This document shows positions 1-6,410 of a stretch of DNA of 13,364 nucleotides, one piece after another. The DNA lies in NCBI GenBank assembly GCA_003170875.1, contig PMYJ01000174.1, forward strand, positions 1-13,364, in the 5' to 3' direction. The DNA is from Candidatus Dormiibacterota bacterium. GTDB lineage: Bacteria; Chloroflexota; Dormibacteria; Aeolococcales; Aeolococcaceae. The translations under genes and the position numbers were made by a program. The notes below the pieces were generated by a model. That model searched no databases. It saw only the letters and a list, made by a program, of their open reading frames with translations, and was not told the DNA's origin. Numbering within the stretch: position 1 is the first letter of the stretch; each line of letters starts with the position of its first letter.

Positions 1-105
1 CACCTCCCGCCGCATCGCGCCCCGGAGGCCTTCCTACGGCCACGCGATTGCTCGCTTCGCGCCATGGGCGGCGTTCTGCCACCACGGAGGTTGACTTAGG
101 GCTAC

Positions 106-918
106 TCATGCGACTCCCACCATTGCTGGAGCGATCTGGAGGACGTGCCGCGCCAGTGCGGCGTAGGCGTCGACCGCCTGTGTCAGCGTGTGATCGCGTC
201 GGTTCCCGTACCGATCGCGGTACTCACGAAGGGTCATGTGAAGGGCGCTCGCCTCGATGACCCGGGGGCTGAAGGGGACGATGTCCGGGGCGAGCACCGC
301 CCCGAACTGGTTGCGGATGAGCCCGAGGCCATCGGATTCGATCCCCGCGTTAGGGCTGCGCCGGGTGACGCTGATGGCCACCCGCCGAGGGCTGCGGAGC
401 GAGGGGAGGCGCAGGTCCTGGCGCATCAGGTCCGCCTCCTCGAGCATGTTGATGAGGTGGTCGGCGTCGAGCTTGGCCGGGGTGGTGGGGACCACCAGCA
501 CGTCGATGATCGTCATCACGTTGAGTTGGACCATCTCGGAGTGGCCGACGTCGATCACGATGTGGCGGTAGTCGGACGTCAGATCCCGGAACGCCTCCTC
601 GAGGACGTACTCGCGCCGGGTGCGCTGAGCGAGCTCCCGGTCCGCCCTCTTCATCTGGGGGTGGGTACCGATCAGATCGATACCCGGCGCCACCGAGCGG
701 ATGTAGCCCCGCGCCGAGGGTGTCGGAACCTGGCGGAGGATGGCATCCATGCCGATGTTGGGCTCCGACTGCACGCCGCAGAGCTCGGTGAGGTCCGCCT
801 GCTTGTCAGCGTCGACCAGGAGCACCGGGGGCTCGAGAAGGGCCAGCTCGGCTCCCATGTTGTGGGCGGCGGTGGTCTTGCAGACCCCGCCCTTGTCCGC
901 CATCAGGCCGATGATCAT
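106..918 (-). CDS. parA: ParA/Soj-family partition ATPase
   Basis: This is a cytoplasmic P-loop ATPase of 270 aa that would drive segregation of a plasmid or integrated element. The deviant Walker A, KGGVCKTT, is at residues 9-16 with the ParA signature lysine at K9. The second nucleotide-binding segment, DADKQADLT, is at 36-44. A Walker B-like VIDVGHS at 121-127 lacks the usual DxPP ending. The length is typical of small ParA proteins that lack the N-terminal DNA-binding extension, so operator recognition is probably done by the partner. The ATG overlaps the stop of the upstream RHH gene by 4 bp (ATGA), so the two are translationally coupled. The promoter at 1161-1190 serves both. No terminator is visible after its stop. 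The family call is firm; the role as a plasmid rather than a chromosomal segregation protein is inferred from the adjacent rep gene and iterons. Confidence 0.93.
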   Translation of the reverse strand: MIIGLMADKGGVCKTTAAHNMGAELALLEPPVLLVDADKQADLTELCGVQSEPNIGMDAILRQVPTPSARGYIRSVAPGIDLIGTHPQMKRADRELAQRTRREYVLEEAFRDLTSDYRHIVIDVGHSEMVQLNVMTIIDVLVVPTTPAKLDADHLINMLEEADLMRQDLRLPSLRSPRRVAISVTRRSPNAGIESDGLGLIRNQFGAVLAPDIVPFSPRVIEASALHMTLREYRDRYGNRRDHTLTQAVDAYAALARHVLQIAPAMVGVA

Positions 919-1118
919 GAGCCGACGTTTTCCAGCAGGTCGGCCAGATCAGACGTGTCGACCTTCGAGACGGCGGCTTGAATGAGGTCACTGTAGGTCG
1001 GCTTGCGAAAGCCGGCGGCGAGGGCCCGCGCCTGCAGGTCAACCAGGCGCGCCACCGTCTCCCGGGGGACATAGAGACGCAGCTGGTGGCCGGCCGGAGC
1101 CGAGGGGGACGTGGACAA
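915..1118 (-). CDS. Small ribbon-helix-helix partition partner / repressor (ParB-like role)
   Basis: This is a small protein of 67 aa from a TTG start. A GGAGAG Shine-Dalgarno at 1126-1131 sits 7 nt upstream. A longer open frame reaches a GTG at 1202, but that stretch contains a strong promoter (1161-1190), so I prefer the TTG. The pattern fits an RHH fold: a basic/hydrophobic strand (HQLRLYVPRE, residues 11-20), then a helix (TVARLVDLQARALAAG), a short turn, and a second helix (TYSDLIQAAV, 41-50). The acidic C-terminal tail (TSDLADLLENV) may contact ParA. RHH proteins encoded beside ParA commonly bind centromere repeats and repress the par operon, and the candidate site here is the repeat pair at 1226-1314. 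The RHH assignment rests on pattern only. Confidence 0.72.
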   Translation of the reverse strand: MSTSPSAPAGHQLRLYVPRETVARLVDLQARALAAGFRKPTYSDLIQAAVSKVDTSDLADLLENVGS

Positions 1119-1160
1119 GACGGTGCTCTCCAGAAACGGCGGTCCGTTGCTTTGGGCGGA

Positions 1161-1190
1161 ATCATACCGGGGAAAGACCGAGCGCGTCAA
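1161..1190 (-). promoter_or_regulatory. Sigma-70-type promoter of the rhh-parA operon
   Basis: On the minus strand the -35 box TTGACG (1190-1185) and -10 box TATGAT (1166-1161) are separated by 18 bp. Transcription would start near 1153, about 35 nt ahead of the TTG start at 1118. The direct repeats at 1226-1314 lie just upstream. Confidence 0.7.
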
Positions 1191-1225
1191 GGCATGACGC
1201 ACACACGCCTTCCAGAGGACTCGGT

Positions 1226-1314
1226 GATGCTTGCCTCAGAAAACTACCCGGTAGCGCGCTGAGGCATCAATGCGTGATGTGATGTATGCCTCACAAAACT
1301 ACCCGGTAGCGCGC
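1226..1314. repeat. 34-bp direct repeat pair with embedded palindrome; candidate centromere/operator
   Basis: The two copies, 1226-1259 and 1281-1314, match at 31 of 34 positions and start 55 bp apart. Each contains the 11-bp interrupted palindrome CTACC-C-GGTAG preceded by TGCCTCA. An inverted copy of the upstream element, TGAGGCA(T), lies between them at 1260-1267, so it can pair with TGCCTCA at 1232-1238 or with ATGCCTCA at 1286-1293. The site lies immediately upstream of the rhh-parA promoter. That suits an RHH-bound partition site or autoregulatory operator. Function is inferred. Confidence 0.65.
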
Positions 1315-1535
1315 CGTCCCCTCCCTGCCCAGCGCGGTCTCGTCGAAGACCCTCCCGGCACCACCGCTCATTCGGCACGGCGCCAATCGGCCCCCCAGTC
1401 CGGGCACAGAGCGCCTCCCAAACATCTGACGACCGGCGCCACCGGAGACGGCGAGGAGGCTCGCGTCGCGCACCATCCCGCGCCCGCTCTAGCCGCACTA
1501 CATGTGGACCGCCACCCAGCTCGACCCACAACATC
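1315..1535. other. Spacer between the par repeats and the merR-rep promoter, no gene seen
   Basis: Open frames here are arginine- and proline-rich with no Shine-Dalgarno and no recognisable motif. I see nothing supportable beyond the flanking regulatory elements. Confidence 0.5.
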
Positions 1536-1566
1536 TTGACACCTGGCCTGCCATCTGCCAGGATAC
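1536..1566 (+). promoter_or_regulatory. Promoter with MerR-type dyad in the spacer, for the merR-rep operon
   Basis: A perfect -35 box TTGACA at 1536-1541 is followed at once by the inverted repeat CCTGGC (1542-1547), N9, GCCAGG (1557-1562). The -10 box is uncertain: CAGGAT at 1559-1564 gives a 17-bp spacer, and GATACG at 1562-1567 gives a 20-bp spacer. A dyad filling the -35/-10 interval is the usual MerR operator layout, and the first gene downstream encodes a MerR-type HTH. Confidence 0.6.
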
Positions 1567-1615
1567 GGCCGACTTCCGACTTCCAGCTTACGTTTCACAA
1601 CACGGGAGGCACGCC

Positions 1616-1870
1616 ATGGGGGCGAGTGCACCGGCGAGCATGGGCCTGCTCCGCGCAACGCAGATCGCGCAGGAGATCGGGACACTCCCCTCGACCGTCA
1701 AGCACTACCGGAATCTGGGCTTGCTCTCCCCCGTGGGAGCCACCCCCGGCGGGTACCACCTCTTTGATGTCCACGCACTGGACCGAGCCCGAGAGATCCG
1801 GCGCCTCCAACGAGAGGAGCGACTCACCCTCGAGGAGATCGCCAGCCGTCTCTCGGCGGACGAGCGGTGA
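1616..1870 (+). CDS. MerR-type helix-turn-helix regulator without effector domain
   Basis: This is an 84-aa DNA-binding protein. The ATG at 1616 has GGGAGG at 1604-1609 as Shine-Dalgarno. The frame also opens at 1502, but the promoter at 1536-1566 lies inside that extension, so 1616 is preferred. MerR features are the HTH (TQIAQEIGTLPSTVKHYRNLGLL, about residues 15-37), the wing (GYHLF, 46-50) and two helices with LTLEEIASRLS at 70-80. The C-terminal effector-binding and dimer coiled-coil regions of full MerR proteins are absent, as in excisionase- or BldC-like small MerR proteins. Its stop overlaps the GTG of the Rep gene (GTGA, 1867-1870). It may autoregulate through the dyad at 1542-1562 and so control Rep level. 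Confidence 0.8.
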   Translation: MGASAPASMGLLRATQIAQEIGTLPSTVKHYRNLGLLSPVGATPGGYHLFDVHALDRAREIRRLQREERLTLEEIASRLSADER

Positions 1871-3138
1871 CGGAGGCGCTGCAGCCGGTCAGCCCTGATC
1901 TCCTGGAGAGGAGCCGACGGCTCATCGGCCTTGGGCCCCGCACCCTGGGCCAGGACCTGGCCCTGGCCCGGTCCCCGATCTGGCACCTCGTGTCCCGAAC
2001 GCTTAACCCCGGCGACCTCGTGAATCCCTCCGGGCCGCTCGTCCACGTGGCGGGCCCCTCGCTCACCATCGGCGACCAGCGTGCCTTCGCGGAGCTGTTC
2101 ACCTCCTGGGCGCGACGTGGCTTCCCGGCCGATCACCGCGTCTCGTACACCATCGCGGAGCTGGCCGCCGCTCTGGGGCTGCAGGGGCGGGGGGGCCAGC
2201 AGTACGCGCTGGTCCGTGCCTCGCTGCGCCGGCTCACCAGCGCGGTGTTCGCCGATGTCCAGGCCGACGGCCTCTACGCGAAGGAGGCCGGAGCGGCGCT
2301 CCTCGCCGACTACGAAGCGCGCAGCCGCCCGGGCGCCCGGTGCACGGCGCGGATCAACGAGCGCACGGCCCGCACGCTGCTGCGGTACCCGATGACGTAC
2401 CTGGACGCACCGACCTGGGACGACATCATGGCCCGCGACCTCCTCGCCGCCCGTCTCTGGGTGTGGCTCGAGGGCGAGCGGATCCGCGACGAATGGCGCT
2501 GGAGCCTCTTCCCGGACGGTCGGGAGCCCGTCGTGATGGGGTTGCAGCCCCAGGGCCGGCGGACCACCCCCATCGCCCATCTGCTGACCATCGACAGCTG
2601 GTCACGCCGCCGAAAGATCGTCGAGCGCGTCCGGGCAGCCTGCACCGTGGTCAGCGCCGTCGACCACCGCTACGAGCTCACCGTCGAGGCGGCGATCTCT
2701 GATCGGGGCAACTACGTCCTCCACTGCCGGCGCTCCTCGCCAGCTGCCGCGGCAGCGTCTGATAGCCAGATCGCACCCGAGGTCGGCGCAGCGTGGCACG
2801 CGACGTCTCCCCGTCGACGCCCGTCGGCCAAGCAGCTGGAGATCCTCCGCGGGCTCGTCGCCGAATGGGGGGTCACGCTGGTCGTGGACACACTCTCCGC
2901 TGCCGCAGGCGCCGCCGATCCCTTTGCCGAGCTGCTGGACGCGGCGGCCCTGTGGCGCGACCGCCGGGAAAGCGCCTGGGAGGAGAGCAAGGCCGACGAG
3001 AACAGCACCGCGCCCGACGTGCTCCAGAAGATCCGGGAAGGCGTCGTGCGTCGTGCCGCCGCTGTCTCAGCGAGCCCCACCGGCGAGGCACGTGGCGGCC
3101 CGGCCAGCATCGGCGAGCTGCTCGGGAAACTGCGATGA
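1867..3138 (+). CDS. RepA-like plasmid replication initiator
   Basis: The predicted protein is 423 aa from a GTG that overlaps the merR stop. Residues about 90-290 follow the layout of winged-helix plasmid initiators (RepA/TrfA type): a first wing with SYTIAELAAALGL (93-105) and YALVRASLRRLTSAVF (113-128), then a second part with DIMARDLLAARLWVWLEG (186-203) and LLTIDSWSRRRKIVERVRAA (239-258). A low-complexity linker near 291-320 leads to a helical C-terminus of unknown role (AKQLEILRGLVAEWG, 321-335). The gene is immediately followed by phased short boxes and 22-bp-spaced iterons, the usual arrangement for an initiator and its origin, and this is the main support for the call. I cannot assign a specific Rep family. 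A regulatory DNA-binding protein is the alternative. Confidence 0.62.
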   Translation: MTEALQPVSPDLLERSRRLIGLGPRTLGQDLALARSPIWHLVSRTLNPGDLVNPSGPLVHVAGPSLTIGDQRAFAELFTSWARRGFPADHRVSYTIAELAAALGLQGRGGQQYALVRASLRRLTSAVFADVQADGLYAKEAGAALLADYEARSRPGARCTARINERTARTLLRYPMTYLDAPTWDDIMARDLLAARLWVWLEGERIRDEWRWSLFPDGREPVVMGLQPQGRRTTPIAHLLTIDSWSRRRKIVERVRAACTVVSAVDHRYELTVEAAISDRGNYVLHCRRSSPAAAAASDSQIAPEVGAAWHATSPRRRPSAKQLEILRGLVAEWGVTLVVDTLSAAAGAADPFAELLDAAALWRDRRESAWEESKADENSTAPDVLQKIREGVVRRAAAVSASPTGEARGGPASIGELLGKLR

Positions 3139-3154
3139 GCCCGGCAGGCAACCC

Positions 3155-3174
3155 GTGTACCTGGAGGGGCGCAC
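3155..3174 (+). repeat. Isolated iteron copy upstream of the main array
   Basis: GTGTACCTGGAGGGGCGCAC begins 17 bp after the rep stop codon. It matches the array copy at 3387-3406 at 18 of 20 positions but lies out of phase, 144 bp before the first array copy. Confidence 0.75.
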
Positions 3175-3186
3175 TGTCTCGCAGCC

Positions 3187-3277
3187 GTGACGAAATGGTG
3201 ACGGAAGGATGACGAAACCCCCTCTCGGCGGTGACGAAGGGTGCGTCTGGGTGACTTTGGTCACCCTTTCATCACCT
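3187..3277. repeat. 11-bp-phased GTGACGAA boxes and nested dyad in the origin region
   Basis: Boxes GTGACGAAAT (3187), GTGACGGAAG (3198), ATGACGAAAC (3209) and GTGACGAAGG (3231) lie on an exact 11-bp step with one position skipped. A central dyad GGTGAC-TTTG-GTCACC (3250-3265) is flanked by an outer inverted pair, GGTGACGAAGGGTG (3230-3243) and CACCCTTTCATCACC (3263-3277). The boxes therefore face the same side of the helix, as expected for cooperative protein loading. The bound protein is unknown; Rep, MerR-like, AAA ATPase or host factors are all possible. Confidence 0.6.
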
Positions 3278-3298
3278 TCTGTCAGGGCGAAGGCTGCG

Positions 3299-3406
3299 GT
3301 GTACCCGGAGGGGCGCGAGCGAGTACCGGCAGGGGCGGTGATGTGTACCCCGGGGGATACACCTAGGGACGGCTGGGGGCGCCTGCGTGTACCCGTAGGG
3401 GCGCAC
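3299..3406 (+). repeat. Iteron array, 20-bp units on a 22-bp step (probable replication origin)
   Basis: Copies start at 3299 (GTGTACCCGGAGGGGCGC), 3321 (GAGTACCGGCAGGGGCGG), 3343 (GTGTACCCCGGGGGATACAC) and 3387 (GTGTACCCGTAGGGGCGCAC). A degenerate unit keeping GGGGCGC falls at 3365, exactly in step. The 22-bp period is about two helical turns, as in iteron plasmids whose Rep binds successive units on one face. The 3343 copy is itself near-palindromic (GTGTA...TACAC) and could be a different-affinity site. No clear DnaA box or AT-rich unwinding segment is seen. The whole stretch 3139-3552 holds no gene. Confidence 0.78.
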
Positions 3407-3552
3407 CTGAGATCAGCAGAGCCTCCACCGTCGTCTCCTACCGTTAGTAGTGACAGTCGTAGGGACCGTCGGCTCTTACCGGTCACGCTCGCTGCGCGAG
3501 ACCCGTCCTATCGGACGAGGACCTCCTCGATGCCGCTTCAAAGGAGTGTCCT

Positions 3553-4575
3553 GTGATCCCGACCGTGCGTCCAGTAACAGCGCCAGGGACGTCGACCACG
3601 GGAGGGATGACCCTGGGCGAGCAGGAAGGCCTACCCCTTGTCGGGCGCTCAGAGCTGCTCGACCGTGCGGTCAACCTCGTCCTGGTGGGAGGCAACGTCC
3701 TCCTCTTCGGCGCTGACGGGTGCGGTCGAACGGCCGTCCTCCACGAGGTCGTTCACCGCCTGGCGACGGAGCAGCGTCCCACCGTGCTCATCGATGGCTC
3801 CGGCGTTGACGAGCCACGGCGCCTGGTCGGCCTGATCGTACGAGCCTGCGGGCTCACGGTTCCCGCGGATCTGGATGTCCCCGGCATGCTGGGCTGTCTC
3901 CCACCGCCCGCGGCGGCGCAGCGCATCATCGCCATCGACGACCTCGAGGTCTCTGCCGGGCAGGAACTCTTCGGACGGTGGCACCGGCACCTCTGGCGCC
4001 TTGGGGCCCAGTGGGTGGTCGTCGGTGGCGGCGATGATCCGACGCCCTACCTGGACGCCGGCGCCGACGACTGGTGGGAGGACGGGATTCTGCCGGTTCC
4101 CGCACTCGGTGCGGCGGAGGCGCGAGAGCTCGTGCTCCGCCGCCTGCATGCTGCCGGAGTTGAGTGCCCATGTCCGGATCAGTTGATCGCCGCCGCGCGG
4201 GGGAATCCCCGGGACCTCATCCGTAGAGTTCGGTCCTTGCTCCTCTCGGAGATGGCCTCACGCGCTGAGATGGCACCCCCCAGCCGGGCGAGCGGGGGGT
4301 GGGGTGGACGAACCGATGGCCCTCTGGCTGATGAGCTGTCAGCCGACGAGACCAGGATGGTCGCCGTGCTCAGGGCCTGCGGATCGTTCAGCCTGGCCGA
4401 TCGGACGGTGCTGGACGAGTTGGGTTGGGCCTACGGCAAGACGCACCGAATCGCCAACGAGCTGGTGCGGCGAGGGGTGCTGCACCGCGCCGGCGCCCCC
4501 GGGGATGTCGGCAGACCCCGAGTGATCTACTCACTGACAGCGGCTCCGGGATCGGGCCGCGCGGTCGGCGGCTGA
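3553..4575 (+). CDS. AAA-type ATPase with C-terminal winged helix (Orc/Cdc6-like layout)
   Basis: This is a 340-aa protein from a GTG with AAGGAG at 3541-3546. An N-terminal tail of about 28 residues leads to LVGRSELLDRAVN (29-41), a sequence often found ahead of the P-loop in this ATPase class. Walker A is GADGCGRT (53-60), with Arg in place of the usual Lys. Walker B is RIIAIDDLE (124-132). ARGNPRDLIRRVR (215-227) fits a sensor-2/lid helix. About 40 low-complexity residues separate this from a winged-helix-like C-terminus (ADETRMVAVLRACGSF onward, with VRRGVLHR near the wing). AAA plus winged helix is shared by Orc1/Cdc6 and by STAND/MNS regulators. The position beside the iterons favours a role in origin handling. 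The Lys-to-Arg change leaves nucleotide binding in doubt. Confidence 0.68.
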   Translation: MIPTVRPVTAPGTSTTGGMTLGEQEGLPLVGRSELLDRAVNLVLVGGNVLLFGADGCGRTAVLHEVVHRLATEQRPTVLIDGSGVDEPRRLVGLIVRACGLTVPADLDVPGMLGCLPPPAAAQRIIAIDDLEVSAGQELFGRWHRHLWRLGAQWVVVGGGDDPTPYLDAGADDWWEDGILPVPALGAAEARELVLRRLHAAGVECPCPDQLIAAARGNPRDLIRRVRSLLLSEMASRAEMAPPSRASGGWGGRTDGPLADELSADETRMVAVLRACGSFSLADRTVLDELGWAYGKTHRIANELVRRGVLHRAGAPGDVGRPRVIYSLTAAPGSGRAVGG

Positions 4576-4629
4576 CGCATCGCTCGGGATAACAGGGAGC
4601 CTGAGCTGACCGAACCCGGCGAAAGCAGA

Positions 4630-5037
4630 ATGGAGCGCGGAGAGGTGGATGGGCCGTCCGTCGGCGAGCACCTTCTTCGGACCTACGTTGACGGATGGAA
4701 GGAGCACGACCCTGCCAAGATCCTCGGTACGCTCGACCCCGACTGCGTGGTTGTCGAGTCCCGTGGCGCGGTCTACCGCGGCTCAGCCCGGGTCGGGGAA
4801 TGGTTCGACGCCTGGTTTGGTGAGGGCAACACCATCGAGGCCTGGGACATCACGGCGCTCTTGGTGACGGCGGACACCGCGGCGATGGAGTGGCGGTTCA
4901 CCTGCACCTGGCACGGTCGGCCAGCCTCATTTGAGGGCGCGTCTGTGGCGCGCTTCAGCAATGCCGGGATCGCCTACCTCCGTGAGTACCAAACCGTGGC
5001 TGAGCTATACGACTGGAAGGGCACCTGGCGGGATTAG
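4630..5037 (+). CDS. NTF2/SnoaL-like family protein
   Basis: This is a 135-aa protein with the NTF2-like cone-fold pattern: an N-terminal helix (GEHLLRTYVDGWKEHDPAKILGTL), then DCVVVES and YRGSARVGEWFDAWF, then alternating strands (ALLVTADTAAMEWRFTCTWHG, FEGASVARFSNAGIAYLREYQTVAELYDW). Members range from ketosteroid-isomerase-like enzymes to binding proteins; no catalytic Asp/His set can be assigned, so the substrate is unknown. The Shine-Dalgarno ahead of ATG 4630 is weak. It starts 54 bp after the ATPase gene and could be cotranscribed. Its stop overlaps by 4 bp the stop of the convergent nuclease-like gene, an unusually tight join that may mark an insertion boundary. Confidence 0.82.
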   Translation: MERGEVDGPSVGEHLLRTYVDGWKEHDPAKILGTLDPDCVVVESRGAVYRGSARVGEWFDAWFGEGNTIEAWDITALLVTADTAAMEWRFTCTWHGRPASFEGASVARFSNAGIAYLREYQTVAELYDWKGTWRD

Positions 5038-5549
5038 GTAAAGGCCCGCTGATTCTGGTGAATCCGGTCGTGGCCCTTGTCCGCTCGCTTGCACTCGACG
5101 AAGGCGTACTCGCCAGCCCCCGAGAGGCCGACAACATCCCACACGCCACCTCGCCTAGACCTTCCTGGTCGAGTGAGCAGCGCCTGCGCGCGTTCCGGGA
5201 GGTTCTGCAGCGTCCGAGCGACCTCCACAGGAAACTGCACGCTCTGCCCGGCGAGAGCGGTGATGCCGTTCATCGTCGGGCGGCGCCAGGCGACCCACCA
5301 AGCGTCACCGCCAAGGTGCCGGCGACACAGCTCAGCAACCACCACCTCAGCAGGAAGCTCAGCGAGCAACGGTGGCACCGAGATTAGGCACTTGTTCGGG
5401 ATGTGGGCGAAGGTCGCGTGCTCTCTAACCACGGACCATGCGGGGTGCACTCGCGGGCAGGCGACCCGCTCGCCCATCGACGGAAGCAGAATGTCCTCAA
5501 CGTCGTTGCATCCGTTTCCTCCTGTCCCAGGTAACGCGTAATACACCAT
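5034..5549 (-). CDS. Hypothetical protein ending in a truncated VRR-NUC/PD-(D/E)xK-like motif
   Basis: This is a 171-aa protein of otherwise unknown type. The last 40 residues carry a nuclease-like signature: GGVWDVVGL with D138, then YAFVECKRA with E152 and K154, then HQNQRAFT with Q165/Q167. This order (D, ExK, then Q in a following helix) resembles VRR-NUC and related PD-(D/E)xK nucleases. The stop comes directly after the Q motif, where family members usually have a further helix and strand, so the C-terminus looks cut. The N-terminal 130 residues are not recognised. It begins 10 bp after the nucleotidyltransferase stop and is likely the last gene of that operon. The ATG at 5549 has no Shine-Dalgarno, while AGGAGG lies further in at 5518-5523, so the start is uncertain. 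Activity is an inference. Confidence 0.6.
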   Translation of the reverse strand: MVYYALPGTGGNGCNDVEDILLPSMGERVACPRVHPAWSVVREHATFAHIPNKCLISVPPLLAELPAEVVVAELCRRHLGGDAWWVAWRRPTMNGITALAGQSVQFPVEVARTLQNLPERAQALLTRPGRSRRGGVWDVVGLSGAGEYAFVECKRADKGHDRIHQNQRAFT

Positions 5550-5558
5550 GCACTGCCG

Positions 5559-6410
5559 TCAGCGGCCCAGACCTCGCAGGAAGTCGCGCACGACTGCAAC
5601 CGCCTCCTGCCGTAGCCGTGCAGCTTCGTCTTCATCGCCCGACTCGCTGAGGAAGGCGCCGTAGGCATGAGGGCCATCATGCTCAACAGATTCGAATCGC
5701 TCAGCGAGCAGTCGCAGTGACTCGCTAACCTGCTCCTCATCGAGGATCGCGCTCTCCGCGGCGACCCGGCCTGCGTCATGCGGGCCGTCTCCAAAGTTCA
5801 GCAGGCAGTAGATGAGGTCGTACGCATCTTTGTTCTCGTGCCGGTCCTGAAACGCCAGGATCTTCAGGACCGTGTACGAGAGGATGTTTGCCACTCGGAC
5901 GTCCACTCGGGATAGGCCACCACCGTCGAGTCTCTCCGCCTCGATGGTCCGCACGAGATAGTCTCGCGTCACGAGCTGCGCTCCACGGACGTTGAACGCT
6001 CCGAGACCGGATCCCGTCCCCTCCTCCTTCGGCTTGTAGATCCGACCGGGTTCTACCTGGTCGGTCTCGCAGAGGAACTCGACGATGACGTTCACGCCCT
6101 GGACGTCCTTGATCCATCGGAACGACGACTCGGCCTTGAAGCCTGCCTTCTTGAGGTTGTTCTCCAGAGTGCGGTATGCCTCGGGACTCTCGTCTCCAAG
6201 GGCCAGTCCGATGACGAGATCGACGTCGGTCGTGCCGACGTGTGGGCGTGCTCCCTCCGGGAGGCTCCCAACGATGTAGCGAGGCGCGAGGCCGCCAGCC
6301 AGATAAATGCGCTCGCTCCATGGTCCAATGTCGCCCAGAAGCGTAACGAGCGCGCGCTCGCAACGAGCCGTCGTCACCTCGTCGTAGGCGCTGTAGTGGC
6401 TCTTACTCAA
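5559..6410 (-). CDS. AbiEii/AbiGii-type nucleotidyltransferase toxin-like protein
   Basis: The 283-aa protein matches the DNA polymerase beta-type nucleotidyltransferase fold of type IV toxin-antitoxin toxins. Motif I is LAGGLAPRYIVG (37-48). The metal-binding pair is TDVDLVIG (61-68, D62 and D64), with VIVEF (108-112) as candidate third acidic strand. The AbiEii-type motif LKILAFQDR...KDAYDLIYCL is at 182-203. The family can transfer nucleotides to RNA, including tRNA in characterised relatives, and arrest growth or abort phage infection. The target here is unknown. The ATG overlaps the stop of the AbiEi-like gene (ATGA, 6407-6410), the normal antitoxin-toxin order. All catalytic motifs look intact. 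Confidence 0.87.
   Translation of the reverse strand: MSKSHYSAYDEVTTARCERALVTLLGDIGPWSERIYLAGGLAPRYIVGSLPEGARPHVGTTDVDLVIGLALGDESPEAYRTLENNLKKAGFKAESSFRWIKDVQGVNVIVEFLCETDQVEPGRIYKPKEEGTGSGLGAFNVRGAQLVTRDYLVRTIEAERLDGGGLSRVDVRVANILSYTVLKILAFQDRHENKDAYDLIYCLLNFGDGPHDAGRVAAESAILDEEQVSESLRLLAERFESVEHDGPHAYGAFLSESGDEDEAARLRQEAVAVVRDFLRGLGR

Noticed and set aside
145..981. Long plus-strand frame opposite parA
   Set aside because: It is the antisense shadow of a clear ParA gene; His/Asp/Arg-rich with no motif.
1705..2580. Long minus-strand frame opposite merR-rep
   Set aside because: It is a shadow of the rep gene, which has coupled starts and a promoter; Gly/Arg-rich without domains.
3155..3406. 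Possible CRISPR array
   Set aside because: The repeats are 20 bp with 2-bp gaps, degenerate, and lie next to a rep gene with no cas genes. They are iterons, not repeat-spacer units.
3139..3552. DnaA boxes or an AT-rich unwinding element
   Set aside because: I found no TTATCCACA-like site or AT-rich block by eye, so host initiator involvement is not claimed.
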